A stretch of DNA of 64,000 bases from Reclinomonas americana ATCC 50394 (GCA_048213135.1 PS015059.1:150511-214510); one strand, 5' to 3'. Positions 11,553 through 24,065 are shown, numbered from the stretch's first letter. The notes: a model not told the origin generated them from the sequence alone. Made by a program: numbers and translations.

Positions 11553-12235
11553 ATGGGCGATCGACGCGCGTCGTATGGTGGTGGCGGTGCACCAGCGTCC
11601 TCGGGCGCACGCGCAGGCAGTCGCTTCTCTGCGCGCCATGACGCCGCGCATGTCCCCGCCGCCACTGCGCCGCCTCCTCCTCCTCCTCCACCGCCGCCTT
11701 ATGGAGCTGGACCGTATGGTCCTGCGCCGCCTGTGCCACCACCCCCACCACCAGGCGCGTACTATCAACATGCATATCATCATCAGCATCATCAGGCGCC
11801 TCCACCACCGCCACCACCTCCACCGCCACACATGCACGGCTACGGTGGTGCTGATGTTGCGTGCTGCGTGTGTATGTGTGTATCTTTGTGTGTCTTTGCA
11901 CTCATGTGATGCAGCAGCAATGGAATGGTGGCTACGGGTATCCACCGCCTCCACCACCGCCACCGCCGCCTGGCTACGGCTATCCGCAGCATGCGCATCC
12001 TCCACCGCCTCCGACACTGGCGCCGCCGCCGCCGCCACATCAGCCGCCGCCTACGATGAGCGAGGCGGCGCTGCGACGCGAGGCGGAGAGAAAGGCGCGT
12101 GAGATGGAGCTCATGGATAGCGCGAGGGCGCCGGTGGCGTTGGGCTTGGTGCGCGACCCGGGCGAGTTGGACTTTAATGTGGCCATGGAGCCGGCCAGAC
12201 CTGCGATCTCTCCGTTTGAGTTGGCCAAGCAGCAA

Positions 12236-12289
<54 letters not shown>

Positions 12290-13980
12290 GCTGGGCGAGC
12301 TGGTGGCAAGTTGGGGCCTGCTGCGACGGCGAATGGCGCGACAGCTGGTGCTGCAGCGGCTGGCGGGTCGAAGAACACTCTGCTGGTCCGCGCGGGCGTC
12401 GGTCGTCGTAGTGCGAATCCGCTGCGGTGAGAGGCACACACCTCGAGTCTTGCTTGCTTGACTGCGCTCACCTCTCTGCGTGCAGTATCAACCCGGACTT
12501 CTTGTGCACCATGCGCTTCCACACATGCGTGCCGGATGTGCCTGTGGAGTCCAAGTTGCTGCGACACGAGCACAATCCGCAACAGTTCGCAGGCTACGCA
12601 GCCACGTCATTGGAGCGCGACTACAAGCACCCGCTGCTGGTGGACCTTTTCCGCGCGATTCCCATTGATCTGATCAATTCGTCGACCTATGCACGCAGTT
12701 GAGCGATACGCCACATGTAGAGCGTGAGGCACTCTGTGCTCACCGAAAAAAATCGCAGATCCCGGTCGCCGGTTGGCACGAGAAGATGCAGCGCTGTTCA
12801 CGGCAGACAAGCCAAAGAAGCGCGGCGACATTGTCGAGCAGCCGGCGTACTTGGTGCCGACCGAGTACATCTCGGCCAGCACCGGCAGCATCGGCACCAG
12901 CGTCAAGAGAAGGCGCAGATCGGAGGACGAGAGCAAGTTGCGTGGTGGTGGTGGTCCTCTCCTCTCTCTCACGCATTCACTCAAATTTCCGTTCCCTCTA
13001 CTCACCACAGCTTGGGTGATATGATTCGCGAGCTTACCGAGGAGAGTCGCGAAGAGTTGGTCAATCGCTTGGCCAAGTCGTTCCGTGAGGCGTCGAAACT
13101 GGACGCCAACCTTCTGGTGCGGCTTGCTTCCGCGAGCGGGTTGTTGTTCAAATCGATCCACTTACTCACGTCTCTCTCTCTCTCTCACACACAGAATGGC
13201 CAGCTGTCACACCCTGCACGTCGCGACGTGTACGCCTTGGAAGTGATGCCACTGGTGCCCAGCATCGACATGGTGGCCACTGACTTGCATGCGCTGGAGT
13301 TTCAGCAGAATCCGCGCGTCGGAGAGCTGGTTACTGGTGCGTTGCCGGTCTGTTCTTGAAGACTGCTAACTGGCTCACTTGTGATTGTGCGGTGGTGGAT
13401 GGTGCGTAGCTCGCGGCTGTCTGTTGACGGCGTCGGGTGAAAAGGGCGAGATTGTGACGTACCTGCAGCCGGAGATTCCAGGTCGCGACGGTCAGTGGAA
13501 AATTGCAGAAAACATCAGTCGCGATGGAGCGCGCTCACAGTGAGAATGCGCAGATTTCGCCGGTGGTGCCACGTACGTGTGCACTCGCGAATACTCGCGA
13601 CGAGAGCGCGGCACGCAAGGCGATTTGTTTGTGGTATTTTCTGTCGACGATCAGCTTCAGTTTGCATCCGTCTCGGCATACGCCGAACTGCAGCCTCTCA
13701 AGGGTGGTTTGGTGAGTCGCCGGTTGGCGTGCGTTCTTCTTTTGGTCGTGCACGTCCCTGAGAAGAAGGTGCCGTCGGCGCACAGGATGGTGTCACGACG
13801 CGCGATGTTACCGATCGACCATTTTCTCGCGAAGAGAGGGAAGCGCGACTGACGCGTAAGAGGCGGTGGAAACCCGAAGAAGACGACGTGGAGGGACCAA
13901 GTGGTCTCTTTGGCGATGGCGACGACGGTGAGGAGGAGGAGGAGGAGGAGGAAGCCGAGACGGGTTCCGACTCGGATTGA
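11553..13980 (+). CDS. PAF1: RNA polymerase II-associated factor PAF1 homologue
   Basis: Exons 11553-11855, 11915-12426, 12486-12697, 12759-12936, 13011-13116, 13195-13336, 13410-13490, 13554-13711 and 13786-13980; 628 aa. PAF1 is the scaffold of the nuclear PAF transcription-elongation complex. Family features: INPDFLCTMRF, the VPDVPVESKLL segment, FAGYAATSLERDY, PIDLINSSTY, VPTEYIS, a KSFREA segment followed by HPARR and EVMPLVPS, and an acidic C-terminal tail ending in Glu/Asp/Ser. Unusually, it begins with a Pro/Gly/His/Tyr-rich region of about 175 residues including runs of 8-10 prolines, and has a polyglutamine tract (about 17-20 Gln) before a Gly/Ala linker. Introns 1 and 4 start GTTGCG. 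Exon 8 (13554) is the least certain: its acceptor was chosen because it alone keeps the phase. Divergent from the gene ending at 11468. Confidence 0.85.
12231..12288 (+). repeat. CAG/CAA repeat coding polyglutamine
   Basis: A mixed CAG/CAA tract of about 19 codons within PAF1 exon 2. The mixed codons should make it less prone to slippage than pure CAG. Confidence 0.9.
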
Positions 13981-14263
13981 CAGTCGTCTAGCGAGAAAAA
14001 ATTCGCTTCTTGCAATGCAGAGAGATTTCACACCCATGTATTGTTGGGCTGACGGAGGAGGGTTTCTTTCACTGCCACAGTCACACTCATAGAGGTGACG
14101 TATGTTTCATTAACTCCAGTGTTCTAGGTGGATCGCTTGACCGCTGCCTCGAGCATGCGTGGAACCCGCGCTTGGGGCGTCGACTTTAGCAGCGCTGACG
14201 ACAGACGAAGTCCGACTCCAGTGGACAACGAGAGAATTCAACGCTCCCTGTACTGCTCGCCAG

Positions 14264-15141
14264 TCACCTTGGTGGTCGAGGCTGAAAGGCGACACATGCA
14301 TCCGCGGCCAGTTGCATGGGATCCAAGAGCGTGGCGTCGCCAACCTCCTCTGCCGTCACATGCAGCAGAAAGTCGCTAATGTCGGAACACCCAATCACCA
14401 CACAGTTGACGCCCAAGTCGCACACGGCGTGGCGCAGTGCTTGCCGAAAGAGGGATTCCGCACGCTTCAACGCCGCCGCCTTGACCGCCAAGATACCCGC
14501 CGTCACCATCTCCTGTTGTACGTGCTCCGCCAGCGGCACGTACTCATGCCCGGCTGCAGTGAGCGGCCGCTGATACAAGCCTGCAGCAATCGTTCCTTCG
14601 GTGGCCAGCACCGCAAAGGAGGCTTGTCGCGCCGGAAACAGAGCATTCATGCGATCCACCACGCATCCAATGAGACTCACAATGGGCACACCGAGCTCCG
14701 GGCGCTGCTCATCGAACCAAAAGTGCGCCGTGCAACACGCACACACCAACACGTCCGCACCAAGCGCCTCCACTTGCTACACATACACATATAAGCAGTG
14801 GAACAAGGGCGCGCACACACGGAAGAGATCGAACCTTTGCCACGTTGAGAATGTACGCGCCCGGGTTATCACGCTCATCCAGCTCCTCTCCCGCGACCAA
14901 CGCTCTCACCGCAGGCGGGCGCGGGGGTATGCGAGGCAAGCACAGATGCACAAGCGACACACGCCGACCATCACGCTCCGCGCGCTCTTGCACCATGCGA
15001 CAAAACACAACACCAGCCAGCGCACTGCTCCATGCATGTGAGTGCCGCGAACACAGAGACAAGTAGAGAGATGAAGAAGTCGCGCAACGTCATGGCCCCA
15101 ATGACGCCGACGACCACCTTCTCATCGTCGTCGCCAATCAT
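14264..15141 (-). CDS. Aspartate/glutamate racemase family protein
   Basis: Exons 15141-15089, 15024-14835 and 14776-14264; 251 aa, normal for the family. The N-terminus VVVGVIGAM matches the family's glycine loop. The two catalytic cysteines are visible: the first in CACCTAHFW (in place of the usual CNTAH) and the second in VIGCSDIS (usual GCTE). It should interconvert L and D forms of an amino acid such as aspartate, or a related substrate; specificity cannot be read. Intron 1 has a GTTGCG donor, needed to keep the frame between GAM and ALAGVVF. Its start is only 47 bp from the divergent BTB gene, and it converges on PAF1 with 283 bp between. No targeting peptide is evident, so probably cytosolic. 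Confidence 0.85.
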
Positions 15142-15188
15142 GGTGTGTCCCGCAGTCCTCGCACACGCGCCCGAACAATCATTCACAA

Positions 15189-17671
15189 ATGTCGCAACAA
15201 GGCGCGCCGTCGTCTCCTCAACAACAGCAAGCCGGCGGTGGAGGCCGCCCCGTGTCTCGTGTCGTCGGCGTGCCCGCGCGAGCCTCTTCACCACCAACCA
15301 ACGCACGCCGCGCCACTCCTCCTCCTCCAGCTCCCGCAGGCGCAGGCGGTGCGCTCAACCGTGGCGCCGCGTCCGGCTCGTCCTCGCCACCTCGCCAGCA
15401 CCCGCCCTCGCCACCGCGGTACCCGCATCCTCCGAGCATGCCCTCGCATCATCACGGGAGCACGCGCGTGGTGGGGGCGGCGGCGGGTGGCGGTGGTGTT
15501 GTCACGGGTGGCAGCAATGGTGGCGCCGTGCGGCATGTGCCTTCGGCCGTGAGTGGCGCAGTAGGCGTGCGAGGGGTGGGTGGCGCCGAGCCGCGCCTGG
15601 TCGTGGCCTCCGGCAGCGCCCCGCCTGTTCCGGTATGCGTCGATATGTGTGTGTGTGGAAGAGTGCGCTTGTGTTGCTGATCTCTGGTCGCGATACAGCA
15701 CTCGTTGCCGGAGGAGTTGCAGGCGGATCTGGAGTCGGCGTTTGAGCGGCTGATGGTGTCGGCGGTGGCGTTGCCGTCGTCGGGTAAGGTGGGCGCGTTG
15801 CTGTCGGGCACGGGCGGAGCGGCGCGTGGACGGGCGCCGGCGGCGAGTGGCGGGGGAGATTCCGATTTTGTGGTGGTGGCGGGTGCTGGCGACGATCGTG
15901 AGGCGTTTCGGGCGCACCGGTTCATTCTCAAGGCCCGCTCGCGCTACTTTGACACCATGTTGTCGACGGGTGTGTGTGCGGCGCTCACTTGCTCGCCGCG
16001 TGCGTCGTTGTCTCATTATGCGTGTGTGTGTGTGTAGAATCGTGGGCGGAGAGCTCGAGTGGGATTCTTGAGGCGCCGAATGTGTCGCCGGATGTGATGC
16101 GGCGCGTGCTGCGGTTCATGTACACGGGGCAGGCGGAGCTGCACGATGCGTGGGTGTGCGAATTGTTGGATGCGGCCGATGAGTTTCAACTCGACGCCCT
16201 GTGCCAGTTGTGCACGCATCACATTGCGGAGCGCGTGGAGCCCGACAATATCGTGCCCGCCGTGGTTCGTGTGGCCCCCCGACTCGTACTACATCGCTTG
16301 CCGATATTCACATTGCGTGCAGAGTGCGGCGCTGAGTCGCGGTCAGATGGGGTTGGTCGACGAGCTGCTGAAGGTGGTCGACGATTTTGCCGACGAGGTT
16401 CTGCGCGGCGATGCGCTGCTGACGTGCCCGCCCGAGTTGATGGACATGATTTTGTGTCGCGACAATCTAGCGGCTGACGAGGTCGACGTGTGGGATGCGC
16501 TCGTCAGATGGGGCAAGTGAGTTTCCAAGTCGTCGCACTCCACGTGTGTGTGTGTGTGTGTGCACGTGTTTGTTGATTTTCGCTGGCCGCAGACATCGAT
16601 GTGGGATTGTGGAACCGGAGGCGCGACTGTGGACCGAGGCCGAGCGAATGAAGCTGCAAAAGGAGGTGCGACCGCTGTCGAATCATGTGCGCCTGCTGCA
16701 CATGCCGAAGGAAAGGTGAGTGCGTTGTGTTCTGCGCACGAGGTGAAATCGCCGTTTTGCTCACGCGTGGCTTGCAGGTTTGCGGAGGTCAAGCTCAGTG
16801 GTTGCGTGGCCGATGCACGGTTACAGCAGTGGGCTTTTTACAACATGGCGCCCTCGTTGTACGAGAAGGAGAGTGGTGACATGCCACCTCGCAAGGGTGT
16901 CGGTGAGTCTTCAAGGATGGATGTGCGCTTTTTTGAGTTTGGTTTGGTGCTCATTCGTGTCACAGTGCGCTTCAACGACTCGGTGATTCTCGATCGGGAG
17001 CAGCAGCGACAGATTGTGGAGTGGCTGGGTGATCGCGAGTCACCGCCCGCCGGCTACCGTGTGTGGGATTTGCTGTTCCGCGCCAGCCGCGATGGATTCG
17101 ACAGCAGCTCGTTCCACTCACACTGCGACGACAAGGGTCCGACGGTGGTGGTGCTGCGCACGAGACAGGTTTGTGTGCGAAAACCAAAGGAGGAAGGGGG
17201 AGCGAAAAATGCGAGACCTGAATTTCTTCGCGTGTGTCGCACAGGCGGCCATTTGCGGCGGCTACAGTTCGCGATCGTGGGAGAGTGGCACCGGCACCAT
17301 GCGGCAGGGTGCTGGCTGCTTCGTGTTCACACTGCAGGGCGGTGGCAGCGACGGGCCGAATGGTGGTCATCCGGCCAAGTTTGAGTGTCTCGACGAGGCC
17401 AACTCAATCTACTGCGCCAGCAACTACGGCCCGCAGTTTGGATTTGGAGTTGCGCGCGTCCCTCCCTGCTGTTCTTCTTGCGAGTCCGTTGCTCATACGC
17501 GACAACCAGGGTGACTTGTACGTGATTGACGGCAACCAAGCCGGTAGCTTCATGCCACGCACCTACGGCGGCGCCGGCACCAGCAATCTGACGCTGGCCG
17601 GCGAAGAGAGCTTCCAGCTGGAGGACTATGAAGTATTCGCCGTCCATCAGCGTCGGCCTCGCAGATTGTAA
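15189..17671 (+). CDS. BTB-BACK-TLDc domain protein
   Basis: Exons 15189-15632, 15699-15969, 16038-16264, 16323-16516, 16593-16715, 16778-16902, 16966-17168, 17245-17448 and 17510-17671; 650 aa. The first 148 residues are Pro/Gly/Ser-rich and low complexity. BTB/POZ domain at about 195-290 (DFVVVAG, FRAHRFILKARSRYF, LRFMYTG), BACK at about 290-440 (HIAERVEPDNIV, LADEVDVWDALVRW), TLDc at about 480-650 (YRVWDLLFRASRDGF, FHSHCDDKGPTVVVL, CGGYSSRSW, CFVFTL, EDYEVFAV). BTB proteins often recruit CUL3 ubiquitin ligases; TLDc domains occur in oxidation-resistance and V-ATPase-binding proteins. The combination fits a substrate adaptor but the target is unknown. Intron 8 begins GTTGCG. Confidence 0.88.
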
Positions 17672-17762
17672 TTAAAGTACGAGCGTTGTTTGTGTTACGC
17701 GAAGGGTCCTCGTGTCCCTCCATCATTTTTCCGAAAAATCCCGCGAACGAGAGAGATCGTCC

Positions 17763-18732
17763 ATGCTGCCCACACTTGCCCGCCGCGTCTTGACGCCCTC
17801 TACCGCCTCGTCACCTCTTCTGTCTCGTCTGCTGGCAACCACAGTGCTGCCGCGATTTGCCAGCTCCTCAAGTTACGAAGACAAAAGTCTGTCTGTCTCT
17901 GTGTGTCTGTCTCTGTGTGTGTGTGTGTCTCTGTCGCATGTTCGCGTGTGTCTCTGGTGCCAGGCGCGCCCGTCGATCGTGCGTCGGTGAATGTGCGTGC
18001 GTGTGTCTTTGTGCGCGTGCAATGTCGCACTGGTTCTTTGAGTTTTCGCACACACCTGCTCTCTAAACTCTCGCCCACTCTCTTTCGTCGTCGTCGTTGT
18101 CTCTCGCCCACCGCATCATAGCACAACGCGCACGCGCACACACGATATTCCTCGTGTGAAACACGCGGAGAATGATGCCCTTTCCGTTTTTTTCGCTGAC
18201 TTCTCACGCTCACACAGATCGTCGCTTCACCAAGGACCACGAATGGATTGAGATGTCGAGCGGGAAGGTGCGAGTGCAGCAGTGAGAGCGTTGGTAAGCA
18301 GTGCAGCAGTCGCTCACACACACACAATTGTTGCGTGGGCAGACGGCCATCATGGGCATTTCGGAGTATGCGCAAGAACAGTTGGGCGATGTGGTGTTTG
18401 TCGACTTCCCCGCGTTGGGCAAGCAAGTCAAGGCGAAGGGTGTGGTGGCGGTGGTGGAGAGCGTGAAGACTGCTGCTGATGTGTATGCACCTGTCGATGG
18501 AAAGGTGCATTTGGTGGTTGTCATGATCTCCTCCTCTCCTTCTGTTGCTGACATTTCCGGGCGCCAGGTGACGGAGGTGAATACGCAGCTGAAGGACACA
18601 CCCGACTCGATCAACACATCGCCGTACGGTGCCGGCTGGTTGGTGAAGCTGGAGGTCGACAACCCAGCTGCCGTCGAGAAGCTGATGAATGCGGAGGAGT
18701 ACGAAAAGCACTGCGCCTCACAGGCGCACTGA
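17763..18732 (+). CDS. GCSH: Glycine cleavage system H protein, mitochondrial
   Basis: Exons 17763-17871, 18218-18267, 18343-18504 and 18568-18732; 161 aa. The first 36 or so residues are Arg/Ser/Leu-rich without acids, a mitochondrial presequence. The mature part shows RFTKDHEWIE, GISEYAQEQLGDVVFVD, and the lipoylation site in VESVKTAAD (Lys about 95), followed by NTSPYGAGWLVK. H protein carries the aminomethyl group on its lipoyl arm between the P, T and L proteins. The first intron (346 nt) is long for this window and uses a GTTACG donor, the only one that joins the presequence to RRFTKDHE in frame. It lies 91 bp after the BTB gene on the same strand. Confidence 0.93.
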
Positions 18733-19006
18733 GCGTCGTCTCTCCTCCCCCCCTCCCCCTCCTCACGCAGTGTGTGCATGTGTATGTGTTCTTCTGTTAT
18801 GTATCCTGTGCGGCGGTGACTGGCGTCTCCCCTCTGCTTTCCTCCGGGGACGCGTGCGTTTGGGTGCACGGCCGTCGCTTGCCTAGTTGTTTGAGTCTCT
18901 CTCTCTCTGTCTCTGTCCAGTGTTTTTTCCCTCTCCCTTCTTTCCCCCTCCTCCTGTGTGTGTGTGTGTTTTTTTTTGCGTACTGCGTGAGAGTACAATG
19001 GTGTCG

Positions 19007-20531
19007 TTATGTTGGACCTACCACTCCGTCGCCGGCCTGCTCATCATCCACTGTGGTTACTGGCTGGATGCCGCTGCTGGCGATGGTGAACTGTGCAGAG
19101 AGGGGGGGAGGGCAGTGAGTGGAGCAAAGATAGAGAGAGAGATATGTCGTGCGCACCTCAAACGAGCACACGGGACACAGCGGGCACTTGGCGACGGTGA
19201 TGGTGCGCCGTGAGTTGCCGACGGGCATGAGGGCACCCGGCGGCAAGTCGACATTCAGCAAGAAACGCGTGTTGACGGCGTGCGACCAGGTGTTGCCGAG
19301 GGCTGGCGTGATCTGCCCACCGCCGTCGCCTCCGATCTCGCTCGGTGCTGGCTGCGGTGGGGCAGGCTGTGGTGCAGCGCCAGCGGCATTCGTCTGCATC
19401 GTGATGTGATTGGTGACTACGACGTGCGTCTCAAACGCCTCGGCAATCCACTTGAGGCGGGTGGCGATGCGCATCAGCACATCCTGCCGCGCCATGGCTG
19501 CATCGTGCCCAAAGTCGCGCCGCACCAGTGCAGCCATCGAGTCGACAATCACCAGTCGCACATTGCGATCGGCCTGGAGGGAAGAGAGTGAGCGTCGGGG
19601 GGAATACCACGAGATGCGCGTGAGTGCGTGCAAACGCAACAATCAAGTCGTCGGCTTGCAGCAACTTCTCCAGCAGTTCGTCGGCCGCACTGACGTTGAC
19701 AACGTGCACACTGGAGGCCAACTCGCGCAGCGATTCGTCGGAGCGGAACACACCAGGGAAGCGATGTCGGGCCAACTCCAATAACCTGCCCGGCGAGAGA
19801 GTCAGGCAAGCTGTCAGATCACCCTTCCGCACACCGCCTCTGATTACCTCTGTGCATCAAACGACCGCTCCACATCAAAAAACAACACACTGCCACCGAG
19901 ACCGCCCTCCTCGCGCGGCACGTTGGCCTCCACGCAGCACGACATGCAAAACTGCGTCTTGCCCGCACCAGCACGACCAGCGACCTGCACAGATGATGAT
20001 GAGGCCTCACATCTTCTTCTTCTTCTTCTTCCCGCAACATCATCGCTGCAGACCTCGCACATGGAGCCACAAAAGAGTCCGCCTCGCAGCACCGCGTCCA
20101 GTGCCGGAATGCGTGTGCGCAAGAACCGCGCCTGACCAAGCTCACTCGAGTCGTACTTCATCTGCAGCACCTGTGGCGCACACAAGAGAGAGAGAGAGAG
20201 AGAGTAAGGCACACGATGACAGGCACACACACACACACATACTCTCTCTCTCTCTCTCTCAGCTCACCGTCTTGGCGAGTGGGCACGAGTCCCGCGACAC
20301 CACTTGCACCAACTCACAGGCCTCCGCCACCGACACGTCCAGAATGTGACACAAGTCATACAGCGAGGTGCTCAACAGTTGCTGCACCCCAGAGAGTTGA
20401 GAGAGTCTGTCAGTTGTCTTTCTCTCCTGCTCTCCCCTCACCTCACACTCATTGATGTTGGCATCGGCAAGCGCCTTCAAGTGCGCCTCGGCAACGCCTT
20501 TTACCCGCGACAACTTGCGCGCGCCCAACAT
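19007..20531 (-). CDS. RAD51B: RAD51 paralogue, RAD51B-like
   Basis: Exons 20531-20442, 20381-20268, 20170-20054, 19984-19848, 19785-19641, 19573-19157 and 19090-19007; 367 aa. Walker A is GRAGAGKT (about 110-117), Walker B LVIVD (about 208-212). Features pointing to RAD51B rather than other paralogues are FFDVERSFDAQRL, ELARHRFPGVF, SLRELASSVHV and the ALGNTWSHAVNTR signature. The N-terminal helix-hairpin-helix-like part is short. It acts in homologous-recombination repair with other RAD51 paralogues. A Pro/Ala/Gln-rich insert lies before ALGNTW. Intron 5 has a GTTGCG donor. ATG 20531 is used because the upstream codon is GTG. It is 35 bp from the divergent gene at 20567. Confidence 0.88.
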
Positions 20532-20566
20532 CACAAACACGAAAGTGACGTCATCGCCCGCTGGCC

Positions 20567-22008
20567 ATGGGCAATTGTCTTTGTCCCCTCGCGTCGTCTC
20601 TCTTCCTGCACGCCATGCTGTCCTCGTTCATGCGAGGTGCGCCACCGGCGTTCATCCGACGATCACGCACAGCGCAAGTGCTGATCGTGTTCGCTCTGGT
20701 CATTGTGGCGATCGTGGCTCTGCGCGGCTCTCTGCGCCTGCCTTCCATGCAGTCACTGGGAGTTGCGATGCACACACATAGTGACATACTGACTGACACA
20801 CACGCGCTCGCCTTTAGTGTGTGTGCACTCGTGCGTGTGTGTGTGCTCATGGCCATGTCCACGTGTGTGTTTTGCAGTTGCGACGCACTCGCATTGGCCT
20901 GATGCACCCGGTGACGTCGCACAACGGACCGCAGACAATCGAGGAGCAGTACTCGCTGACGGCGTTTCTCGATTCGCTGCGCGATACGGGCGAGTCGCAG
21001 TACGATTACTACATTTATGTGGCGTACGACATTTTCGATCCGGTCTGGGATAACGACAGCAATCAGAAGCTGTACGAGGGGCTGGCGAAGGAGCGTGTTG
21101 GCTCGCACATTTCGCTCACCGTGCGCTGGGTGCGATTGTATGGACTGAAGGTGAGGCGATCATTCATCGGCGCACAGGCAGTTGTCTCGCTCGCTGAACA
21201 CGACAGCGAAATGCAGACGCGACTGATCGCCATCTGGAACTTTATCATTCGTCACGCCATGGACGACAACTGCGACTACTTTATGCCGTCGAACGACGAT
21301 CTCATTCTGGTGACGAAGAATTGGACCAGCAAGGCGATTGAGCAGCTGCTCAACAGTCCCGTGATGCCCAACTTTGGTGTTGTTGCGTGCGCGCGACGGC
21401 TGTGCGTGTGTGTGTGTGTACCGAGGGTGCTTCCATGCCACTCAAGCACGTGGTGTAGGTTGCATTCGAGGACCTCGCCTACAAGGGATTCCCCACGTTC
21501 CACTTGACGCATCGCACGCATGTCGAGTTGTTTGGCGTGCGTCTCTTTGTCTCTCTCTCTCTCTTTTTCCCTTTGCCACACCTTGCTGATTGCACACCGA
21601 AACGCAGGGTGTGTACTATCCGTTCCACTACAACAGCGCCCACTGCGATCCGGCCGCCTTTGACGTGTACGCTCCGTTCCGTGCCAACGTGCTGCGCGAG
21701 GACATTCAAGTGCAGAACCACATTGGCGTTGCGTCGTCGCAGGCAGGGAGAGGAGAAGAAAATACCGAGTCTCACCGATGCATGCACAGGCCGAGAAGCC
21801 GCGCTACGAGTACGACTCACTCGACAACACGCAGCAGCTCATTACGCGCTGGCGAACGCACATTTGGCTGTGGCTGAAGGAGCGCAACGCGCTGCCCAAG
21901 TACGCGCCCAAACTAGAAAAGCTCGCCGACTACAATCTGCAGACGTGGAACGATCACAGGTATCGCAGAAAGGGCCTGTACCGTCACGGCATCGATCCCG
22001 AAGAATGA
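20567..22008 (+). CDS. Type II membrane glycosyltransferase-like protein
   Basis: Exons 20567-20761, 20878-21378, 21459-21536, 21608-21727 and 21790-22008; 370 aa. One hydrophobic segment at about residues 36-52 (AQVLIVFALVIVAIVAL) after Arg residues suggests a type II Golgi/ER membrane protein; later Met codons at 17 or 22 are alternative starts. The luminal part has RIGLMHPVTSH, a YDYYIYVAYD strand and YFMPSNDDLI at about 200, where NDD could be the metal-binding DxD-like motif of a GT-A glycosyltransferase. Substrate unknown. Four introns, three with GTTGCG donors. A 27-nt GTGAGG..CAG stretch at 21151 was kept as coding. Confidence in the enzymatic call is moderate. Confidence 0.7.
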
Positions 22009-22050
22009 ATTTACACTGCACGCCACAATTTCGTTCGTTCCTTGTCACGC

Positions 22051-23938
22051 ATGGAGAGCTCTGGCGATGTGAGCATGGAGACAGCGGCGGCTGGAGAGGA
22101 AGAGACAATGCAGCAGCAGCAGGAGGGGGGAGGTGACTTGTCGCCAGCACGCCGTCGTGTGCGTTTCGCGGCAGGCGGCGAGGACGAAGAGGAAGACGAG
22201 GACGGCGGTGAGCGTCGTCAACGTCGCCGTGGACGTCGACGTGCCGCAGAGGAAGAGTGTTGCGTGTGCATGTTGATTTCTCTCCTTCATTGTGTCAAGA
22301 TGCACTTGTCTCATCAAATGCATGCATTGTGTGTGTTCAGTGACTGATGACTTTGTGGCGCCAACGAGTCGCGCCAGTGGTGGCGAAGAGGCAGAGAGCG
22401 AGGCCGAGGCCAATGCCATTGCGCAGGCGGCCGAGCGAGCAAGGAAAGCGCGGGAGGAGCTCAAGGCGGCGGCGCGTGGCATTGGCGACACGGATGTCAA
22501 GTTTGGCAGCGATGATGAGGACGATAAGGGCGACGAGGATGATGAGATGGGCGGCAAGCGGAAGAAGAAGGCGGTTGGAGTTGCGGATGGCCTGCCTTCC
22601 AGCTCCTCTCTTTCTCTTCTTCTCTCAACACCGTACTTGTTCGCCTGCAGCGATTGACCAGTGTCGGTGGTGAGGAGGCTGGCGACGAGGGCTTCGACAT
22701 GGGCACCAAGATGACGCCCTTCAATCTCAAGGAGGAGCGCGAGGAGGGCTCGTTTGATCGCGACGGCAACTACGTGTTCCACAACTTCAAGGACATGCGC
22801 GATGCGTGGCTGCTGGAGCAGGAACAGTTGCGTCTCGTGTTGTGCAAGCAGCAGCGCTCGTGACTGACCATGGTGTGGCGATGTGCAGAACGTCGGAGAA
22901 GACCATGACGGCGGTACGTGTTGTCGAGCGATGAATACTGCAGGTCAAGCTAACTTACGTACTGATTGCAGGCGCGAGAGGCCATGGAGCGACAGGAACG
23001 CGAGGCCGAGATTCTGGAGCAGGCGCGCATGGGGCGTGACAAGCGACAGCTGCTGCAGACAGTGGTCGACATTCTGCAGGTGTGCGCGCTACGTGCCATC
23101 ATCTCTCTCCATGTCGATGCTTATGGCTTTCCCTCACTCTGCAGCCACGCGAGGGAGTGGCCGCTGCGCTTCGGCGGTTGCGACCACCGCAAAAACCGCG
23201 ACTCACCTCACAGCAGAAGCGGAGAAAGACGGAGAGCGAGGCATCTGCAGCGGCAGCGTCGGTCGACCCGGAGGCTGCCGCCAAGACCAAGGCACAATTC
23301 GACGCGCTGACTGAGGCCGCCGACCAGCTGCTGGAGCTCGGCTACGTCGGTTGCGTCGCTTCTCTCGTGATGGTCCACTTTTTCCCGCCAGCTGCCTGAC
23401 GTTTGTGTTTGCATGTGCATAGACATCTACAGCCACGGTCGTGAGCGTATCGAGGACGACTTGGAGGAGGAGCTGGCGCAACATCGATCCGAGCTGAGCG
23501 GTAAGAATCTTCAATAATCGAGTTGTCCGTCGTCGAGTTGTCCATTCACTCACCGCGCCCGCTCGCAGCGCACGCCGGTGTCATGGACAGCATGACGGCG
23601 CCGCACGGGGGCATCGGCAGCAGCACGACACAGGGCGCCGTGGCCGCGGACGACAGCGACGGCACCCTGTGGGAACTCAAATGGCTGGCCGACGCCGAGG
23701 GCAAGATCCACGGCCCGTTCAAGACGTCGGAGATGCTCACGTGGGCCTCGGCAGTTGCGTCGCCCCCCGTCGACCACCAGCCCACGCTCGTGAGACTGAC
23801 TCTTGCCGTTCGCAGGGCTACTTTGTGCCCGGCGCCGCCGTCGTACGTCGCATCATGGACGACATGTTTGGCGAATCGGAAGAGCAGGAGTTCCTGCCGG
23901 CGGAGAACACCAACTTCCACGCTGCAGCTGCACACTAA
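22051..23938 (+). CDS. CD2BP2: CD2BP2 / LIN1 homologue, U5 snRNP GYF-domain protein
   Basis: Exons 22051-22258, 22341-22579, 22651-22826, 22889-22913, 22972-23079, 23145-23349, 23423-23500, 23569-23753 and 23816-23938; 448 aa. Acidic and Arg-rich N-terminus, then the family block TKMTPFNLKEEREEGSFD and GNYVFHN, PREGVAAALRRLRP, and a C-terminal GYF domain (WELKWLADAEGKIHGPFK, TSEMLTWASAGYFVPG). In yeast and human this protein binds the U5 snRNP component PRP6/Dib1-type proteins through the GYF domain, linking it to splicing. Intron donors are mostly GTTGCG (22259, 22580, 22827, 23350, 23754): five of eight, the highest share in the window. Exon 4 is only 25 nt. Confidence 0.88.
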
Positions 23939-24065
23939 TGAGGACCACAGCAACGGAGCGCATGCACGACAAACGAAAAAAGAGAACAAGCTTAGGCAAA
24001 ATGCAAAACAAACAACAATGTTGTCTCGTCCGTCCTCCGTCCTCGCCCTCATTGTTTGTTGCATC

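Noticed and set aside
21151-21177. 27-nt intron (GTGAGG..CACAG) in the glycosyltransferase-like gene
   Set aside because: Much shorter than any other intron here, and the frame is open without removing it.
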